DNA from: Dipylidium caninum
Taxonomy: Eukaryota > Platyhelminthes > Cestoda > Cyclophyllidea > Dipylidiidae
Length of the DNA stretch: 64,000 nucleotides
Direction: 5' to 3'
Assembly (NCBI GenBank): GCA_017562135.1
Contig: QEYB01000377.1
Location: 248,001 to 312,000, forward strand
Positions 22,824 to 32,327 of the stretch are shown piece after piece (the first letter of the stretch is position 1; the number at the start of each line of letters is the position of its first letter). The notes beneath the pieces were generated by a model. That model ran no database searches, was not told the origin of the DNA, and was given only the letters and a program-made list of their open reading frames with translations. The position numbers and the translations under genes are program-made.

Positions 22824-24398
22824 TCACATTTTATGAACTAGAACCAGATAGTACAGCCAGTAGAAGCAGTTGTAGAGGAGGAAGCAGGCCGGGAAGAGAA
22901 AACGACTGTACCCGTCTATTTCGGATATTTTCTTCGGTTTTCGAGTGGGCAATTCATCGCTCTTTGGGATCGGAAACTCCTGATCTTCAGAGGGTAGAAG
23001 GGCGGCATTAAGGGCGTCGGTGACAATCATATTTTGCTGTAATTCTGCTTTGCTCTGCCCAATATCGGTAGGAAAGATTCGGGATTTACTCATCTCCTCA
23101 GGCAAGAATACTTCAATGAGGATACGTTCCATCTCTTCGCAGAATTCCAACTTTCCACGTTTTAACGCCAATGCCGTGGCATTGGCCGAGTCGACAAATT
23201 TGCGCGGACTTGCCTCGGGAAAACCGGCCGAGGAGAGGTAGATGCCCGAGGCCGAGGGTCCACGCTGGTAGAATACTTGCTGGCAGGTGGAACACCAGCG
23301 TGATAACTCATGACGCACTGCGTTTCGCACATCATCTTTCCAATCTTCCGTCTTAATGCGCCTCGCCACATGAGAAGCAATTGTGAATTCGATGAGAACA
23401 CCAACGTTGAAGATGATGCAGGCAATATTCCACACATCAATTGCCTTAATGTAGGAAACTCGAGGTAGGCTGGAGGAGACGCCTGAGGCTTGCGTCAAAA
23501 TGCTCAGTAAAGTCAAGAGGCCCAGGGTAACTCTTGCCGGTTTGGCATCCAGGTCCACCCAAAAGCTGTGCCATGATGCGACAATGATGAGGAAGTTCGG
23601 GATATACACACTAGACAGCCAGGATCCGAGTTCCCGGGACAAGGTGAATCGGATTTCCAGACAGGTGTAATTTCCAGTCGAAGTGGACGACTCCGCGCTA
23701 CAATCATAGGAGATGACATTCTCGGGACTGTTAAACTCCGAAATTTGCATGCCAGGCGACATTGAGATAGGTGTGTCGTTATGCCAAACAAATTGCAGTT
23801 CCGAGTACTCATAACCATAGCTGCCAATGTTCATGGTACAATCTTGACTGTCCATAGGGAAGTTGGCAAGATCCATTTGACAGGAGAAACGCATTGTAAT
23901 TTTTTGGCTGTAGAGAATATTCCCGTCGGGAGCAATGCGCGTAAGATGATTGGGCAGAGTCATCTTGTGCAATCGACCTTCCTTTCCGTTGCGAAAGAAG
24001 AGATCGGGCAGCCACAATTTCCCTTTCAACTCCGGTGAGACGAGATTTTTGGTGAACTGTTTAAAAATTGGGTGTTTATCCCACGCTAGCCGTGGATCCC
24101 GCCACTCCTGACGCAACATCATGTCTGCAGTATACTCCATCATTCTTACATCCACTGAGGTGATAGCTGTCACTGTTATGTAAACAATGACAACCGAGGG
24201 CTCTTTAATCGCTGCGCCGGGACGTTCATGATTTTGGTAATTCTCAAAGAGGTAGTCCATAATTTGTTCTCGCATCGACGTCCCATTGAAGGCAGTCGCG
24301 GTGATGTTGACTTGAGCAAGGATTCGTTGAGCCAAGGCGAAGAGAAGCAATATCATTAGTGAAAGAAGCCTCATTCGAGGAGGAGGAGGAACCACCAT
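22824..24398 (-). CDS. Cys-loop chloride channel subunit A (GluCl/GlyR-like), single exon
   Basis: Subunit of a pentameric ligand-gated anion channel of the plasma membrane. I chose the ATG at 24398: it is followed by a signal peptide (MRLLSLMILLLFALAQ), and the open frame further upstream has no ATG at its start. The product has 524 residues. Seen: RQEWRDPRLAW (loop G/D), WLPDLFFRNGKEG, the Cys-loop C173-C187 (CQMDLANFPMDSQDC), a second cysteine pair C233/C246 typical of GluCl and GlyR, M1 about 260-280, the anion motif PARV before M2 (about 288-307), M3 about 320-342, a long M3-M4 loop and M4 at the extreme C-terminus. Odd points: 6' of M2 is Leu instead of Thr, M3 reads VWNIAC, and a His occurs in SWHSFW before M2. 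No intron is present. Agonist cannot be settled from sequence; glutamate is most likely given flatworm relatives. Tandem with channel B. Confidence 0.93.
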   Translation of the reverse strand: MVVPPPPRMRLLSLMILLLFALAQRILAQVNITATAFNGTSMREQIMDYLFENYQNHERPGAAIKEPSVVIVYITVTAITSVDVRMMEYTADMMLRQEWRDPRLAWDKHPIFKQFTKNLVSPELKGKLWLPDLFFRNGKEGRLHKMTLPNHLTRIAPDGNILYSQKITMRFSCQMDLANFPMDSQDCTMNIGSYGYEYSELQFVWHNDTPISMSPGMQISEFNSPENVISYDCSAESSTSTGNYTCLEIRFTLSRELGSWLSSVYIPNFLIIVASWHSFWVDLDAKPARVTLGLLTLLSILTQASGVSSSLPRVSYIKAIDVWNIACIIFNVGVLIEFTIASHVARRIKTEDWKDDVRNAVRHELSRWCSTCQQVFYQRGPSASGIYLSSAGFPEASPRKFVDSANATALALKRGKLEFCEEMERILIEVFLPEEMSKSRIFPTDIGQSKAELQQNMIVTDALNAALLPSEDQEFPIPKSDELPTRKPKKISEIDGYSRFLFPACFLLYNCFYWLYYLVLVHKM

Positions 24399-24508
24399 TG
24401 TCTTTAAAGAAGGTCTGGAGTGGGGCAAGCAGGTGCGTGTATATGAAGCGTAGAAGGGGAGTTCGGTGAACATACGTATTCTGGGAACGATGGTGGACTT
24501 TAATGGTT

Positions 24509-24574
24509 GATTGGTTCGCCGAGGGCGACGCTTGACCAATCGGAGGGTAGAAAGGCGAGGTGTATGGTGATTGG
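24509..24574. promoter_or_regulatory. Triple CCAAT-box cluster upstream of channel A
   Basis: ATTGG/CCAAT pentamers lie in 24509-24514, 24536-24541 and 24569-24574, in mixed orientation and about 110-175 nt upstream of the chosen ATG. This is a usual distance for NF-Y boxes and supports that ATG over a longer N-terminus. Confidence 0.5.
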
Positions 24575-25916
24575 TCGACACATGAAGGCGGGCGAAGAAT
24601 CTCTTTCGTGGATGCACATGTGAGTACACCAAAACGTGGTCGATAGGGCTGGGGAAATGTTAGGCCAGAACCAATAAAAATCCTGCTCTACCAGGCTACT
24701 TCTGTCACCTTCGAATCCGGCTTAAAAGCCCTGTCATTCGCTGGGGGGCCAATGCGTACGGAGTATCAGTTCAGTGACCTTGAGGCTCTCTAGGACTAAC
24801 GATTATCTGGGATAATTAACGTCGTCTGTCCTGGCAGACATGTAAAAGTGAGATCAGATTGTGAAGTAGAGAGATCCCTATGAGGTTTTAGCAGACCGTG
24901 GAACAGACTGGAATAGGACGGGTGTGGCTTTTCCACACTACACGTTGACTGTACCTAAGTCTAAACGTCTAGTGCGTTGAGAAGCACCTTCTTCTTGTCT
25001 GTGTGAGGTCTCACCTATTAAAAAAAAATCATTTTCGCCATAGAGAGATGGGATGAAACGATACTCATTCTCCCACCATAGAGGCTCCATAGAAGGAGCC
25101 ACTTCGTTTACTTTCACGAAGGCTGTTGGAGAGGGTTTAAGCAACAAAGTTCTGTCACTAGTGTCAGCCCGGGCTAGGGGCAAAGGCAGCTCTCCGCTTA
25201 TTGTCAAACAAGGTGCGGCAGTGCACCCTTCGGATGGGCCGAGTAAGCCGGCAGAGGAGGAAAAACACCCGAAATCTTGCCATCATTCCTTCATAAGTGA
25301 CATATTATTTTGAAGATTACACCTCTTAAAAGGGCAAAATTAATCTGTTTATTGGGATTCTGTGTGTCTCCCTCAGGTAACAAATATCCAGACCAGGGTC
25401 GGGGTAGAGGCGAAGTCTCCTTAAACAATAGCTTTGTAAGACATCAACAGAAAGGAGAATTTCTGATGCTTGGCACGGGAGAAAAAGCAGCTCAACTTTA
25501 TACTTCCTAGAACCTGATTTAAGCATTATTATTAATGATTTTCAAGTCTTTTAGCTTAAAATGCCTCACGAAGCATACAACTCATTAACTCAATGCCACC
25601 GGATGCCCTGACAGCCTGACAGTTTAAAAAATCCTTCTTTTGCCTTATCTTAGCCCCATTTAATCACAGGGAGGGAAGAGGAAGGGGCTCCCGTGAGACT
25701 TGTTGCACTAACAATTCGGCATTCAAATTTGACTTGTGCAGCCTAAAATAACCTTAGATCTCCTCGAAATCCACCCATCTCCACCTCCCCCGGCCCCCTT
25801 CAAGGTGTACAAGTAAGTCTGCTAAATTGCCGGTCTCATCATCCAAGGCATCGTCAAGGGAAACGAAGAATGAGGAGACTCGGGAGTCAGCAAGGTCCTC
25901 TTCCTCCAACGGGTTC
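24575..25916. other. Spacer between the two channel genes
   Basis: About 1.3 kb of spacer containing the upstream flank of channel A and the 3' flank of channel B. No supported gene. A minus-strand ATTAAA-type signal (tttaat near 25658) could serve channel B, which is only a guess. Confidence 0.5.
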
Positions 25917-27440
25917 TTACTTCCGCTTAACCAAGATTAAGTAGTAGGACCAATAGCAGCAGTTATAGAGGAGGAAGCACAGAGGGAAGAGGACACGACT
26001 GTAAACATCGATTTTGGATACGTGTCGTTTGAATTTGCGCCTCTTTTTCCTCCTATCGTTCGCACCGGAGGCCTCAGGGCAGCCCACTTCTCCGTCTACT
26101 GACACGGCGACAACCTCTTCAGCATTCCCTTCTTCAGCGTCCTCTTCGGCCACGTCTTCCTTCCATCCGGTATTTAGACGGTCGGAAGCGCGAATGAGAG
26201 GATCATACTCTGATTGGAGGACATCGGTGGGAAAAAGGTTGGATCGACTCGCCAGATCGGGGTAGATGGCATGGATGAGGGCGGACTCCAGGTCTCCGTC
26301 GCCACCTCCGCTGAAACATCCACAATTCTCAACGAGTCTTTGACGTTGGACCAGGGCCTTACGACATCCAATACACCAACCTTCCACCTCGGCTCGAAGG
26401 GCCTCTCGTGCATTCAGACGCCAATGCTCACGCTGTTTGTCTCGTCGTTTGCACATGTTCGACGCCACAGCAAATTCAATCAGAACGCTTACATTGAAGG
26501 TGATGCAGGCGATGTTCCACACGTCGATTGCCTTGATGTAGGAAACGCGCGGAAGCGTCTGGGAGATTCCGGAGGCGTGAGTAATCATGCCCAGAAGGGT
26601 TAACAAGCCCAGCGCCACTCGGGCGGGTTGAGCCTCAAGGTCTACCCAAAAGCTATGCCAGGAGGCAATGATAATGAGGAAGTTTGTTATATAAACACTG
26701 GAAAACCACGAGCCGAGTTGTCGGGAGAGGACGAAGGTGGCATTGAGGCAAGAGGAATTCTCGTCGGTACGAAGAGAATTGCAGTCCTGAGCCACCACGC
26801 TCTCTGGACTATTAAATTCGGCGATCTGCATGCCGTCGGCCAGTTCGATAGGTTGAATTGCGCGCCAGACGAAGCGTAACTCCTTTAACGAGTATCCATA
26901 ACTACCGATATTCATATGACAAGTCTGGGCGTCCATTGGGAATGTCTTGAGATCCATTTGACAAGAAAATCGCATGGTTATCTTCTGACTGTAGAGAATA
27001 TTGCCGTCCGGTGAAATACGCGTCAGGTAGTTGGGCAGTGTCATCCGATGAACGCGACCCTCCTTGCCATTGCGAAAGAAGAGGTCGGGTAACCAAATTT
27101 TCTCTTTCAACTTCGGGGAGACAAGATTTTTGGTGTAATTTCGAAATCGTTGTATGTTGTTCCAGGCTAATCGTGGATCAAACCACTCTTGACGCAGGAG
27201 GAGGTAGGTAGTATAGTCCATCATACGCACATCGACCGAGGTTATCTCGGTGATAGTCATATAGACGGTGACCACTGTTGTAGTCCCGTTAAAGGCTCCG
27301 GGGATCTCGTAATTCTGGTAATCCCTGAAGAGGTAATCCATCAATTGTTCCCTTAATGAGGCCTCTTTGGAGATCACCCCAGCTGAGTCGAGGAGGGCGA
27401 CCAAAGCGAAAGGGAAGACGAGTCGTTCGGTCAACCACAT
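25917..27440 (-). CDS. Cys-loop chloride channel subunit B (GluCl/GlyR-like), single exon
   Basis: Paralogue of the channel at 22824-24398, same strand and also intronless. The ATG at 27440 opens a signal peptide (MWLTERLVFPFALVALLDSA); the frame extends four codons further but without an ATG. The product has 507 residues. Seen: RQEWFDPRLAW, WLPDLFFRNGKEG, the Cys-loop C160-C174, a second pair C220/C231, PARV before M2, then LGLLTLLGMITHAS, VSYIKAIDVWNIAC in M3, and M4 at the C-terminus. The extracellular domain is nearly identical to A over GNILYSQKITMRFSCQMDL. The M3-M4 loop differs: it carries an acidic run (EEDVAEEDAEEGNAEE) and a basic stretch (RRKKRRKFKRH) just before M4. As in A, M2 6' is Leu. 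At 2' B has Ala where A has Thr. The two probably co-assemble or replace each other, but this is inference. Confidence 0.93.
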   Translation of the reverse strand: MWLTERLVFPFALVALLDSAGVISKEASLREQLMDYLFRDYQNYEIPGAFNGTTTVVTVYMTITEITSVDVRMMDYTTYLLLRQEWFDPRLAWNNIQRFRNYTKNLVSPKLKEKIWLPDLFFRNGKEGRVHRMTLPNYLTRISPDGNILYSQKITMRFSCQMDLKTFPMDAQTCHMNIGSYGYSLKELRFVWRAIQPIELADGMQIAEFNSPESVVAQDCNSLRTDENSSCLNATFVLSRQLGSWFSSVYITNFLIIIASWHSFWVDLEAQPARVALGLLTLLGMITHASGISQTLPRVSYIKAIDVWNIACITFNVSVLIEFAVASNMCKRRDKQREHWRLNAREALRAEVEGWCIGCRKALVQRQRLVENCGCFSGGGDGDLESALIHAIYPDLASRSNLFPTDVLQSEYDPLIRASDRLNTGWKEDVAEEDAEEGNAEEVVAVSVDGEVGCPEASGANDRRKKRRKFKRHVSKIDVYSRVLFPLCFLLYNCCYWSYYLILVKRK

Positions 27441-27510
27441 GGGGGTTCGCACACGCGCGTATGTGACTGGTTAAGGCACACAGACGATAAGATCCAAGTC
27501 CTTGAATGTT

Positions 27511-27609
27511 ATTGGCTGGCTTTTCCCCCAGCGCCCATTGGCCAGCAAGACAAAACAACTCAAGTAATCATTTCCGCGACACCTACCACATTTGAAGAAT
27601 TCTAATTGG
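27511..27609. promoter_or_regulatory. Triple CCAAT-box cluster upstream of channel B
   Basis: ATTGG pentamers occur at 27511-27515, 27537-27541 and 27605-27609, all in the same orientation and about 70-170 nt upstream of the channel B ATG. The arrangement echoes that before channel A. Confidence 0.5.
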
Positions 27610-28097
27610 CAGAAGCTGCAATGGGCCGTTTGGAATGGTAGTGGCTTCAGAATTAGCCTAGGTATTTCCCCTACCCAAATATCTCGTTTATTTAAAACCA
27701 GGAAAGAAATTGCCCATCACCCCAAAGGACCACCACCTACGTGGTTGCACGACCCTTAACGCTGGAACAGGAAGAGGAAGACCCCAAGCGCCGTTAGAAT
27801 ATAAAACCAGGTTTAAGACAACACATGGGGCGCATCACATTCACCCGCAGCACTCACACCAGCGACGAAGATGAATTTTAGTCACTCCTGATAAGCTGTA
27901 CCTCCGCATCATAGTGACTTAATATGTATTCGAGCACGTTTTCGACTAGAAAGTTTTATCGGCACATTACCAATGGCTGTAACAATGAGAAATGTTCAAT
28001 TAGATCCGACTTGTTTCAAATGACTAAATTCTCTACATTACGACACTGGCAAATAAATCGAAGAGTCAAACGCACACAATACAACAACAGTCGTAAA
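27610..28097. other. Intergenic spacer, channel B / RBM22
   Basis: Distal 5' flank of channel B and 3' flank of RBM22. No coding sequence recognised. Confidence 0.6.
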
Positions 28098-30006
28098 TTA
28101 GACATGTCTCTGAGTCTGTGGTACACTGCCCATTCGTTGGGGGTTCTGACTGGGATAGTGAATCCCCAGCTGTGGCAAATCCTGTCCCCCACTTGACAGC
28201 GGAGGTTGCGGCGTAGAGGGTGGTTGCTCCAACAAAACTGGCCTTTCTTCCCCCTTCTCTGAAGTTGATTCATTCTCCCTTGCCTTAGTCGTTTCAGACT
28301 CCTCTCGCTGCACAACTGGTGGAGGTGGCGGTCGGGGCGGTGGTGGTGGCGAAGACAGAAGAGGGGGTGGTGGAGGTCCTCTCTGACCGGCCATGAAAGC
28401 CGCTAAACAGGAAAAGTGGTCTCAATGTACAGAAAGTTTATATTGGTGAGAAAAAAGGAACTCACCACTGGGATCGACAACGGGAGGCGCGAGTTGGACA
28501 ACTGGCATTGGTAATGGTGGAGGTGGCGGCGCAGAGAAGAAAGCTCCACTTGGGCCAGGGATGGAAGGTAAGGGGTAAACGGTTGAAGCTGAGGCCGAAG
28601 CGAGCAAAGAAGGTGGTGGTGGAGCAGGCGGCAATGGAAGACCTGGAACCGGGGGGAGGGACTCGACAGCGACAGCCCCATTCAAGCTTATGCCCGCACT
28701 TGCGGCGGCCAATGCAGCGGGCGACTTGCCCCAATTCACAGTTAACCTATGGCCGCGTAAAATGAGACGGTCGTAGCTCCGTTCCGCAGCGCGTTCTGCG
28801 GCCTCACGAGTAGTGAATTGCAGGAAAGCGCAATGTTGTTTGTAGTGAACGCTTACTGATCGCAATTCACCGAATTGGTAGAAGTGGTCGCGAAGATCTT
28901 TCTCTGTTATATCTTCGGGTACACCGCCAATGTAAAGTGTGGTAATTGTACGGTCTTCTGGTGGAGTTAACTTCGGCATTGCACGATACTTCGAGAGCAG
29001 TTTCGCGGCAACCGGGTCGTCGTTACCGTAGTACCGATCACGTAAGTTTTGGTCGGAAAGAGGGTCATCAGGATCGGTAGGTTTTTCATGTCGATAGGGA
29101 CACTCTTCACCTCGACGGCATTCTCCTTTGACCCAAAATGAGCAGATATGTGGGCGGTTACGCCGATAATACGGCGTGGTTCGTGCGAGCTTAAGAAGTA
29201 GGTCAGAGCTGCCAGTGCCTGTAGCGGCGTTTGAACCAGCAATTGCTTTACCAATAAACTCATGACCACCGTAGGGAGCAGTAGCGTCACCAGAAGCTTC
29301 AAGTTGCTGCTCAATTTGTTGGTGAAAGTATTCCCGATTCACATCGCTTCGCGGTAGTTGTTGATTCAGCCGAAGAGCCTTGTCGCGAACCTCTACAGGA
29401 AGACCGTATTCCAAGTCGAATATACAAGTCTGACAGACGTTCTTCACTTTAGCACAAGTCTGACAGATTTCCGTCTTCTTGAAACGAGCTTTGGGACCGG
29501 GACTCCAACGAAACACGGTGAAGGGGCGGGAACAAATCTTGCACTCTTTCCCATAGCGTTCGCGCATCATACGCACAAATGGGCTAGGACCCAGACAGGT
29601 CTCGCAAAGAATTGGGAAGCTCTATACGTATAATTGACAAAGTATTAATCGCGCAACGAGACGCGTAAGACTAAAACGTTGTAGAAGAAGGCGAAACAGT
29701 CAATCTTAAACAAACCAAATGTCGTTTTGGTTCGAAATGAAATATCACTTTGAATCAGCAAAGGAAGAAGCCAACGTCTTATGTAAAAGGCCGGTGCTAA
29801 ACTACAAATATTCCACTAAGTCGGCTTCATGTTGTCCAAAGTAAAAATTACTAAACGAATTATGTACAACTGCACTAGCAGATTGCATAAAACTTCACAA
29901 GAAGCCAGACGTGCGATTGAGGATATGCAATTGGAGCCAATGCGGGACTTACGGAATCCTCCCAGTTCTGCCGATTGTAAGTATTCGACGTCTTGGAGAA
30001 CGACAT
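28098..30006 (-). CDS. RBM22: Pre-mRNA-splicing factor RBM22
   Basis: Spliceosome component (human RBM22, yeast Slt11/Cwc2 function) that contacts U6 and the catalytic RNA core. Exons in transcript order: 30006-29953, 29621-28466, 28402-28098. They total 1515 nt, giving 504 residues, and phases close. Exon 1 encodes [10 protein letters not shown], the family signature start. Next come paired Cys motifs ([36 protein letters not shown]), a CCCH finger ([19 protein letters not shown]), and an RRM starting [20 protein letters not shown]. The tail is proline-rich and ends with [11 protein letters not shown], as in vertebrate RBM22. The protein is about 80 residues longer than the human 420, because of Ala- and Pro-rich insertions after the RRM. 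Introns are 331 and 63 nt. Confidence 0.96.
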
Positions 30007-30673
30007 CTTTAGCCGCACCGTTGTGAAACAGCGACTGATTGAAACAAGAACTGTAGTCTAACGTGTGAATTGCTAATACGGACCCTTATATATCATTTTA
30101 GGCTCAATTGGTAATTTTATTTTTGTTGTAAATTAGCTCTGTCTATCAAATATTTATAATACGGAAATAATTTTTTGATTCTAAAAGTAATCCTGTGCAT
30201 TCTGAACTGCTGATGTAACACTAATTCGATAATTACCCCCAGATTTAAATGTCTATAATAGACTATGTTCGGCGCTTTCGGTTTTATTCTCCTCTGCTTT
30301 GCCATCTCCGACTTGATGACGTATCCCATACCGAAAACTTCTATTAATTCACTAGATTACGTCTAATTACTTGCAATACTTCCGTCGTCATTTAACGCAA
30401 ATATACACACTACACCCCCATGTGTCGAAAGGACAAAACCCGAATGTTCCCCCAGCAACAACAACGTAACATGTACTTCCCAACTACGTTCTCACGTCCA
30501 GATTTTCCTAAGCATCGAATTGTGGTACAAATTAGCACCCTGCAACAATCATAGGTGGCCCGGTGCAAAATAACAACAAGAAATCAGTCTTCCTGTGCCT
30601 TTCCCGGTATTCGGTCTATTTTGCCAAACAAATGAACCAAAACTTTTTTTGTTTTACATCAGCTACCACTTTT
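30007..30673. promoter_or_regulatory. RBM22 5' flank and XKR 3' flank
   Basis: AT-rich interval between two genes on the same strand. It must contain the RBM22 promoter. No further gene or clear motif was seen. Confidence 0.5.
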
Positions 30674-32327
30674 TTATCTATTCCACACCTTAGGGTAAGC
30701 CACACCATAATAAATAATCATGAATGCGATGCCGAAGCAAAAGTTGACAATGACTACACACACAGCGGTCAATCCTCGCAAAGGTTCATTTAGCCCAACC
30801 ATTAATAGCCACACTGTAGCCGCTGCGACATTCTCCACCATGAATACTGTGTACCAGAGTCCATACATCCGTCCAACCGTTCGATATCTGCGTCGGTGTC
30901 GCATATTGATCAGAGCCACGTCGAAGCAATGGACTACGGCAAGAGCCGCGGAAAAAGTTACGTCAAAAAGGCAATCAGAAAATATCTTTTCGTTGATGAT
31001 GGTAATAAAGGCGAGGGACCAGTGAAGGAAGACGAATCCATAGAAGATCCATAGAGAGTTCGAGCGTTGGCTCGAGCAGGCAGCGAGGAGAGAGAGCGCC
31101 AACAAGCGACTGGATAGGATGAAAACCTTCCAGACGAAAAATATTAATGCGGCCAGGACAATACGCCGTTGAGAAACTGAGGTAATGAGGGTGTTGAATT
31201 GGTGAAGTGCAACCTGGTACGCTGTTAGTGAGTAGGCTAATGAAATGAGAGAGGTGGCGCAACTTGCGTACTGGAGGAATGTTGCTAAAAGAAGTTAATT
31301 ACCATGGGTGATTAAAGGCTTCCAACAAAACCTTTGTGAAGCAGAATAAAAATTATTAACACCCCTGATGGTAGTGCTTATTGTTGCTGCGTGTCAGATC
31401 ACAAAATGCTTCGTTCGCATCCACATAACCAAATTTTGCCTATTCTCGATACCGGAGTCATACAACTTACTCAAATTATGCGGGGAGGTGCCAAGGTTAG
31501 TGGTGGTGAGTAGTATGTAAAGTTGAAGCAGAAGCTGTGGTGCACTTTCCATAAAAGCTTCAATTAGCCTCAACATAGCACAGTCCGCCAACTCGTATAA
31601 TCGCAAATGTGTGAATTGCGCCGCCTTCAATACGCTGATTTTGCCCGCTTCCAGTCCTCGAAACCCGTAGATAAGGGCATCCGCATGTCTATGTTAATAT
31701 CGTCAAGCATACGAATGACATTATTAACATGGAAACATTGGTTATGCGAGCTTCAAACAAATACATAGCCACAAGAATTGTCCAGGCATTTATACGTACC
31801 TTGCGATGGGGGCCATGAGAAATGCATGAAGGAGAAGGCGCCAGGTCCACCCACAAACACCTACCTGGGGTCCCATTCCTACACGTTGGTCAAGATAGTA
31901 CCAGACCAAACTGAAACCAGTAGTTATAAGAGAGGGCACTATAACAAATGTCAAAGTCAAAAGCGCCCATGTTAAATGATTCTAGAGGTAGGAAAAAAGA
32001 TGTATCAAAGCAGAACTATCACATTCCCAAACCTGCATAAAATAGCGCAATATAAGGTAGGCATCGCAGCCCATATCAACGAGATAGGTGGCCAGAGAAA
32101 CGACGAACATCAACAGACTCCATCGCCAGTGAAAGGTGGCGGAAATCCGCAAGCAAATTAACGCGTCTTCCCCTCTCTCCTCGTTATGTGATATAGGCTT
32201 TTCGGTTTCAATTTCATCTTTATCAGAGGAGTGAGTCCTTGGCCACGTGTCAATTGGCGGCTCTGTAATGCCGTGTTGATTCAGAGTATTTGTTTTGAAA
32301 ATGTCGCCTTCGTCGCACTTGGAAGTG
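30674..32327 (-). CDS. XK-related (XKR) multipass membrane protein, 5' end not found
   Basis: Member of the XK/XKR family (CED-8 in nematodes), several of which act in phospholipid scrambling during apoptosis. Exons in transcript order: about 32327-32033, 31981-31800, 31688-31471, 31284-30674. Phases close across introns of 51, 111 and 186 nt. Many membrane segments are visible, along with family marks: TYLVDMGCDAYLILRYF, HLTWALLTLTFVIVPS, LLLHAFLMAPIAR, YELADCAMLRLIEAFMESAP followed by QLLLQLYILL, LAYSLTAYQVALHQ, FFVWKVFILSSRLLALSLLA. The leading exon opens after an acceptor (ttttag) in a charged, Ser-rich stretch with no Met before the first membrane segment, so at least one 5' exon is missing from this model. 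Which XKR subfamily it belongs to, and whether it scrambles lipids, cannot be read by eye. Confidence 0.88.

Noticed and set aside
24399..24632. N-terminal extension of channel A by 78 codons
   Set aside because: The frame is open but does not begin with ATG, is rich in basic residues, precedes a clear signal peptide, and overlaps the CCAAT cluster. It reads as 5' flank rather than protein.
24700..24725. Possible tRNA B box (ttcgaatcc)
   Set aside because: No matching A box or cloverleaf could be drawn around it; the same holds for the similar string near 33534.
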